Of a stretch of 64,000 nucleotides of DNA, positions 57,996 to 64,000 are shown in pieces. Within the stretch, counting starts at the first letter, position 1. Each line of letters starts with the position of its first letter. Under the pieces are notes generated by a model that had not been told where the DNA came from, ran no database searches, and saw nothing but the letters and a program-made list of their open reading frames with translations. The translations under genes and the position numbers were made by a program. The stretch is from Tubulanus polymorphus (Eukaryota > Nemertea > Palaeonemertea > Tubulaniformes > Tubulanidae): positions 14,994,485-15,058,484 of the forward strand of contig NC_134027.1 of the NCBI RefSeq assembly GCF_964204645.1, in the 5' to 3' direction.

Positions 57996-59080
57996 CTACA
58001 ATAAGGAAATTACATACATAGACAAGAATATGAGAAAGTTGCAACTGCCTGGTACTGATCCAAGCTAGGCTAATTGTTTCAGAACTTAGTAGTGGATAAA
58101 TAAACATACCAACACAAGGTATTTCTGTGATATCTAAAATTCTAAAATTCATTTGCAGTTCATAAACATCCACTAACCCAAGAAGGCTATTAGCTTTGAT
58201 TTCATGTCTGGATTATCAAAATCGGATGAGAAATAACAAAACAGCAAGCGACTGAAGTTGAGTAGTTTTGTGAGGGTTGTTAGCCCCCTTGTTATTTTAT
58301 TATATTAACAGCCTATCGTCTTAACACTACCTTCAACTCTGATACTAATCAGTAACCTGTTTCACGAAAAAGGAAATACTAATCAATCTAATGGAATTTC
58401 ACCATTCCACCAACTTCCCATCACATTGAGATACTTAGCAATGGGGGCATTTATGGATGAAATTGGGGACACATTTGGGATTTGGGTAATTTAAGGAAAA
58501 CATATTAAATTTTTACACTTTATCAATTTAGTCCGTATTAAAAAACCTGAATGTGGCAATAAATTCAATTCCAACCAAATCAATAGATTCTCCGGTTCCC
58601 AATTTAAATCATCAATAATTTCCCACAGGCAAAGTGGTTTACCTTTCCACTATCTGGAAGAACGTACAATTATACATGTATTTGATTATCACTTGTGTGC
58701 TGTTGGTTTTGGTTTAAATATGTCCAGAAAACTATAAGGGCTCTGTGGGAAGCATGACACAAAATTTGATATGGGCTGTGTGCTTCTTGAATGCAGATAG
58801 GCATAGATGATGAGCACAAATACTCATCAGAAAGTGACAAACCATAATTTATTGATTTTTGGAATTTGCCATATAATATTTTTTAGAACAAATAAACGTT
58901 GAATATCTCATCATACGGGAGACCCTTACAATTTTGAGGTCTCTGAAAAATTTCTAACTCACACATTCCGAACTGAATATTTTCTGAAAATAGATAAAAT
59001 TTAGGTTAAAAAACAGAAAATATCAAAATTTAATTGGCAATTAGGCCTAATTGTTTTTTAACGATAAATTTCCCATTCTA
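57996..59080. other. Upstream ELMO intron, noncoding
   Basis: No gene. CCCACAGGCAAAGTGGTTTA near 58624 is a remnant of the repeat at 19318. Confidence 0.4.
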
Positions 59081-59749
59081 GACGTATCGGCCCCACTCTG
59101 CGCGGTTGCGCCACCGCGCGGTATTTACGCGAAGCAGCAGAACACAAACATGGCCACTCTCTCAATTTTCAATGATAGAAATCGTGTGTGCATTTCAATT
59201 ATTTCGGCTGTTAGGGTTTTAAGGCACAATATAAGTTGATGATATGGCGATGTTAATTAATGATAATTCCGCAGTGAAGCTAGTCACGAACGGTGCCGAT
59301 TGAGTGTACAGCTGCCAAAAACACTGAAATGTGCGTAGTTGCGTAACTATTTGCAGTGAATTGCAGACGAAACATAAAGATTTAAAAAAAAATTATACCA
59401 ATCACAATTGTAAAATAAAAAAATATACCAATTGTAAAATAAAAATGAGATAGAACCTAAGTTAAAATTCTGGCCATTTCTAAAATGTTATTAATTGTTA
59501 TTACTAACGTTTAGTTTTCCAACAATAATGAGGGGTGGTAGGTAGTCATGCAATTCAAGTCATCATTTATTACACGTTACTTCCGTGTTGTTGAAAATCA
59601 CGCGAGTCCTGGACCAAACCCCAATGAACAATGTGATCTGTGTGCTGGCCACAAATGCACACAGATCACACTACACTACCCATTACACACTCCAGTACCC
59701 ACAGCTTTCATATATCCATCCAAATATTTAGTGTCTTTCTTCCTGGATC
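59081..59749 (-). repeat. Repeat family C, copy 3
   Basis: Same orientation and ends as 39787-40457; one internal duplication of ATACCAAT...TGTAAAATAAAA sequence near 59395-59440. Confidence 0.8.
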
Positions 59750-60104
59750 TAAAACTAAAAACCTTTTGATGTGGAACTAAGTGGACACCTTCCACTCCTG
59801 TGCTTACCCAGATAGCGTAACGTATAGTACATAAATATACATTATTGTTATGGTTTTATGTCACGAAACAGCGATTTTACCAGACTTTGACTAGGCCTAA
59901 GTCATACAATATTTTAAGGTAAGGTAAATATCCATCGACGAAGTATCCAACGAAATTAAAAGGAGCACACTATAGTTGCCAAAGAAATAGTTCAAATGAT
60001 TATTCACGACAATAGGGCGTTCTTCAATTAAAAACTTCTTTCTTTGGAAGAGACACTGTATGAAATTCTATAGTACGCGCAAGGAGAGCGTTTTTCCTGT
60101 TAAC

Positions 60105-60425
60105 ACTATTTTGCCGGTTCACGTGAACACCTATTGATCTCTGCGGCTAAGCCAATCATAGAGCAGTCTTTGCTTTCTGATTGGCTTTTCAAAAGCAATA
60201 TTTTTGCGATCAGATTTTCGCGAAAAAGCTCATATAAATTCTAACGAGGCCCTCTTTCAACATTCAGCTACGTAGAGTTTGGAAAATGGATAATGCTTTA
60301 ATGAATGATTTGTACAAATACATGCTCAGTTGCACAGTCAAAGAGCCTTTGCTCTGGAAACCATGTCATTTAAATTCGCTCTATTTGTATAGTAATAGGC
60401 TCGGCCTACGGCTGACATAAAAAAC
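60105..60425 (+). repeat. Family A copy, 3' part
   Basis: From CCGGTTCACGTGAACACC to AGGCTCGGCCTACGGCTGAC, close to 38770-39072. Confidence 0.7.
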
Positions 60426-60468
60426 GGACCCTAACCCTCACCCCAGTACATATGCGCGGCGTCAATTA

Positions 60469-61225
60469 TGCACCAGTCAATGAATGTCCCCGCCTTACGG
60501 GGGCCGGGAAACGAAAATTAGCTCAAATTAGCGCCCGCGCTAGGATCGCTCAATCGGGACGTTTTCCCCACTACTGGTAACGTTATTTTTAACGCTGCCG
60601 TAGCACTATGGATCGCCTACACACACGGGGATTCCTGCGCTATGGATCGTCGTGGTATACGGGTAATACTTTCACTAGATAAACTACAAAGCTTTAGCAA
60701 GTATTCGGCCTAGTTTTCTCCGTTAAAATTTATACAATTTTTCATAATCATGTAAAGATTTGTTCATTAACACTTTTCAGTACGAAAACACATTTTACTT
60801 TTGGTACAGTTAAAAAAATATCAAACAAGGAATACGTTGCAGAGATGTTGGATTTATTGACGGGCGTATGATTTTAAAGATTGGATATCAATATTTAAAA
60901 ACTATTTCAACCATTGGTCTACGATGTCTGTACATGTGTTCAGACTTTTAATAATGTTCACCACTTGCAAGGGTCATTCCATAATAATAGTTTATTATTG
61001 CCAGGCTAGCGCTGTGGATCGCTATGGATCGATGTTGCGGGTGAGGACGTCAGCGCCATTTGACGCTGTGGAACGGGTGCGTACGCAAGGACTAGTCGCT
61101 AAAGCTGCGCTGTTACCGGTATGTGATCCACTCTTTTTTTCGCTGGATCACCTCTGTTCCGGGGCTATGGATAGCAAATTTTCGTTTCCCGGCCCTGTCG
61201 GGCGGGACTTTCATTGACTGGTGCA
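60469..61225. mobile_element. 757-bp GC-rich MITE with long inverted ends and TTA duplication
   Basis: Imperfect inverted ends of about 52 bp start TGCACCAGTCAATGAA and include GGCCGGGAAACGAAAATT. TTA flanks both sides (60466-60468, 61226-61228), the duplication typical of PIF/Harbinger elements. TATGGATCG motifs repeat inside. No transposase. Confidence 0.75.
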
Positions 61226-61228
61226 TTA

Positions 61229-64000
61229 GCCAACCAGGACGCGCCATTAGCAAAATAGCGTTAACAGGAATAATGCCTCATTGGCAAAATATCACCTGCC
61301 TATTTATTTACGTTTTTTTCTGCATATTACTGTTTTCACAGTGAATAAACCTTATAGGCCTAATGGCAACCATAGTCCTTATAAAATGAGTTCCAAAATA
61401 TCTTTAGAAATTGGTCTTCCATGTCGGATTCTGGCTATGTCGGACGAAAATATTGGGTACGAATTGATCCCACTTGGGCAGAGATTACTGTTAAGCCAAT
61501 CATTGGCAAAATAGCCTTTACGCAGTGGATATCTTACCGTATACAGCTGAGTATTTATTTCCGCTATTTTACCAGACATCGTCGGAGATTGGCTGATTTA
61601 CGCCGCGCATGCGCACAGAGGTGCGCGACTTAGAAAATTCAAGGAAAGTGTGGAGAGTTAGAGAAAATAGAGCGAATAGAGCGAGACTCGAACCGGGACC
61701 AGTAAATTACTAACGCAGCGTCATAGGCCTACCACTAACTATCTTTATCTATCTATAGTACCTCACCTTACTCTAATCCTATCCCTAGGGGTAAAACGGA
61801 ACCCTCTGGACATTCTTCTCCCCCTCTCGACACTAACCCTATCGAAACCCTAACCCTAAACCCAATACAATGATTTTATTAGTTAATAGGCCTACTGGTA
61901 AAAGTGCAGATCCGCACTTCTCGTGATTCACGCAATATACTGAATCACAAATCACTGTTCTAAATTCGGAATGTCTCACAGAATCCAATGCAGTGATTTA
62001 TTTTATGATATCTCTACTAGAAAGAAGATTTTTGGCGTGGATATTATCTCAGAATCGTGACGATCTTTCAATAGGACGCCATACTGGATTGGGAAATCTG
62101 AAGTGAAGATTTGTCATAAGTAATTACGATGATGTAGAAACGATGTGAGGGTAATCAGTGCATAAACTAATCAAATTTTTGTCAACTGTCACTGGGGTTA
62201 TTAAGGCTAACCAAATTGTCAGATATCATTGTTGAAATTGACAAGAAATTTATATTTTTCTTCCTCAAATTGAGTGGGTCATGTAACATTGTTTCAGCAA
62301 ATATTCTAAACAAATCTTCACTTTAGATTGGCCCAACCAATATGGCGTCTGGTTCAAAAATCGTGACGATCTCGAGACAAAATCCAGGCTAAAAATCTAC
62401 TTTCTAGTGAAGATACCATATAATAAACTCATTGTACTGAATTGCTGATGACATTTTGAGTCTGAATCAGTGATATTTAATGTAGGCCTAATTGATTGAA
62501 CCATTTACAAGAGGTGCGGATCTGCACTATTTCCCTTCATACAATATATATAGTAATAATGCACGGTAAAATAGCGGAAGTAAATACTTTGCCGTGTACG
62601 GTTAAATATCCACTTCGTAGCATTTACTAAAATGATGCCGCATTGGCAAAACAATTGTCAATTGGCCTACGTTAGGTATCTTCATGTCCGTGCAGGGCGC
62701 CACTATCGATTGTGATGACCAGGAAAAGTGATGCGCGTTTTTACTAGCCTACTCGTTTTGAATTCACGTAGTAAAATCATACATAAAACCTGCCTATCAA
62801 TGCAAATGAGCTAAAATCTTTTGGAATCAACCAATAAGATAGATCTTTATCACTTGGGGGTTGGTTTAGTGTAGGCCCTAGAAATCCGCATTTTAGTCGA
62901 AGAAAATAGAAATCGAAAAATACCCTTTTTCAAGAGCAAACTTCGTCAGCTTAGGACCCGGAGTAAGCCACGAATCACCAGGAATCGGAAGGTTTAGGAT
63001 CTTAAAATTCAAATACTGAAGACCGCATGATTTTATTTCGTGTTGGGGCTGAGCGATGGCTGCCGGAAAAGTCAATGTCTAAGTTTTGCGTTGAAGCGAG
63101 CGACACAAAATGGGGGCCGGCACTTGTTATTGAATGACAACGCGCCGCGCTGCTCGTGATGAGATCAATATTTAGCCTAACAATTATTCATCGGTCTAGC
63201 GGTGAATTGTTGTATTTATTTTCCGATTCATAATTATTCATCAGTATATTTCTGAACATTAGGGCAGATTTAGCGAAATGATCGGTTTTTTACGCGTGCG
63301 GACCGCCACTACGCTCCCGTCAGTAAAGCTGCTGTTGAAAGAGGGAGGCGTCTAATGGGATGAATTGAGGCTTGTGATGGGCAAAAATAGAGGCGCGTGA
63401 TGGGACAGTGAGGCTCCCGAGGGGATTTTCCAAACGTAGCAAAATTAAAATTTATATAAAATATTGTTGAAAATTAGCCCAGAACGAAACAAATGGATTA
63501 TTATTTAGTTATTATTAGGCCTAGTAGTATCATTACTATTGCTTGGTTTATGTTTCTAAACTGATTGATTTTATTATGATATCATGAATATATTTCAAAT
63601 TTCAGCGTTTTGAGTTAATAGGGCCAAGCCTTATTTTCTGCTATTCTTAACTAAAATTCATTTAGCAAATAATATATATAATTGGTATATTAAAATCAAT
63701 TTTCCAATAGGAGCCTATAGACCTAACTGACAGGCCTTGACAATCATGTCTGATTCATTTCAAAAATTATGTAGTGAAAAAAATAATTTCACCAGAAATC
63801 ATATCAATATTTCTCAATATTTCACAATTTTTCTTGCCGTGACCATGGAAACCAAATAATAGACGGACGCCGGACGCGTCCCTTTGGTAAACGCATGTGG
63901 ATACTACGAAGTGTCTTCTTAACCGATTGTGACTAGCTGACAAAGTCAGAAAAAAATGACGTCACTTGACGTCCGGTTTGAATCTCATGGGGAAATCGGA
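61229..64000. other. Noncoding sequence to the right end
   Basis: No exon, element or RNA gene recognised. Short CCCTAACCCTAAACCC-like stretches near 61840-61862, and a CpG-richer patch near 63040-63170 that could be promoter-like but has no supporting signal. Confidence 0.35.

Noticed and set aside
59051-59239. Conserved small protein in repeat C
   Set aside because: The start codon is changed in copy 1 and the frame is not preserved among copies.
61838-61862. Interstitial telomere repeat
   Set aside because: Only two to three imperfect CCCTAA units.
63040-63170. ELMO promoter CpG island
   Set aside because: Only a mild CpG enrichment; no 5' exon with a donor was identified.

Overview
The window is a piece of a large, repeat-rich invertebrate animal genome. 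The organism cannot be fixed from sequence alone. Spliced GT-AG exons, Penelope-like, BEL/Pao, Gypsy, L2/CR1-type and pogo-type elements, and helentron-like satellites all fit a marine invertebrate. The organising feature is one host gene on the minus strand: seven exons between 57995 and 12751 encode the N-terminal ~224 residues of an ELMO (engulfment and cell motility) protein. Exon phases agree at every junction except for ambiguity at the acceptor of exon 4. The remaining ELMO exons were not found and should lie left of position 1. Almost everything else is intronic and transposon-derived.

Region 1-6833, in the last visible ELMO intron and mostly antisense to ELMO, is a very A+T-rich endogenous DNA virus-like element of Polinton/adintovirus type. 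In order it carries a multi-membrane protein (partial), a split candidate double-jelly-roll major capsid gene, an rve integrase broken by a frameshift and a 1.7-kb insertion, an intact A32-like packaging ATPase, a tandem hairpin repeat, two overlapping unknown genes and one convergent unknown gene. All six visible start codons lie in the string TAAATG, usually behind a T run, which is the layout of poxvirus late promoters. This is the most interesting observation in the window.

Region 6834-34400 holds ELMO exons 4-7 among dispersed repeats: an L2-like LINE tail (10265-11176), repeat families A, B and C, helentron-like elements with tandem cores (21977-23163, 27377-28350), a Penelope-like element with an inverted tail and a hammerhead core (25724-27190), and three more satellite cores (30480-33890). 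Many satellite monomers contain a close match to the CTCF consensus, always in the same orientation.

Region 34400-48400 contains a three-level nest (repeat A, then a solo LTR, then a CR1/L2-like LINE with an esterase ORF1), a second degraded Penelope-like element, a BEL/Pao 3' end with its LTR, a long palindrome around (TA)n, a third helentron-like element, ELMO exons 3 and 2, and a Gypsy remnant.

Region 48400-64000 has a complete but decayed 4.0-kb pogo/Tigger-type transposon with a TA target duplication, a 624-bp TA-flanked MITE inside a repeat-B copy, the first ELMO coding exon (57879-57995), a third copy of repeat C, a TTA-flanked GC-rich MITE (60469-61225), and about 2.8 kb to the right end in which no gene was recognised.
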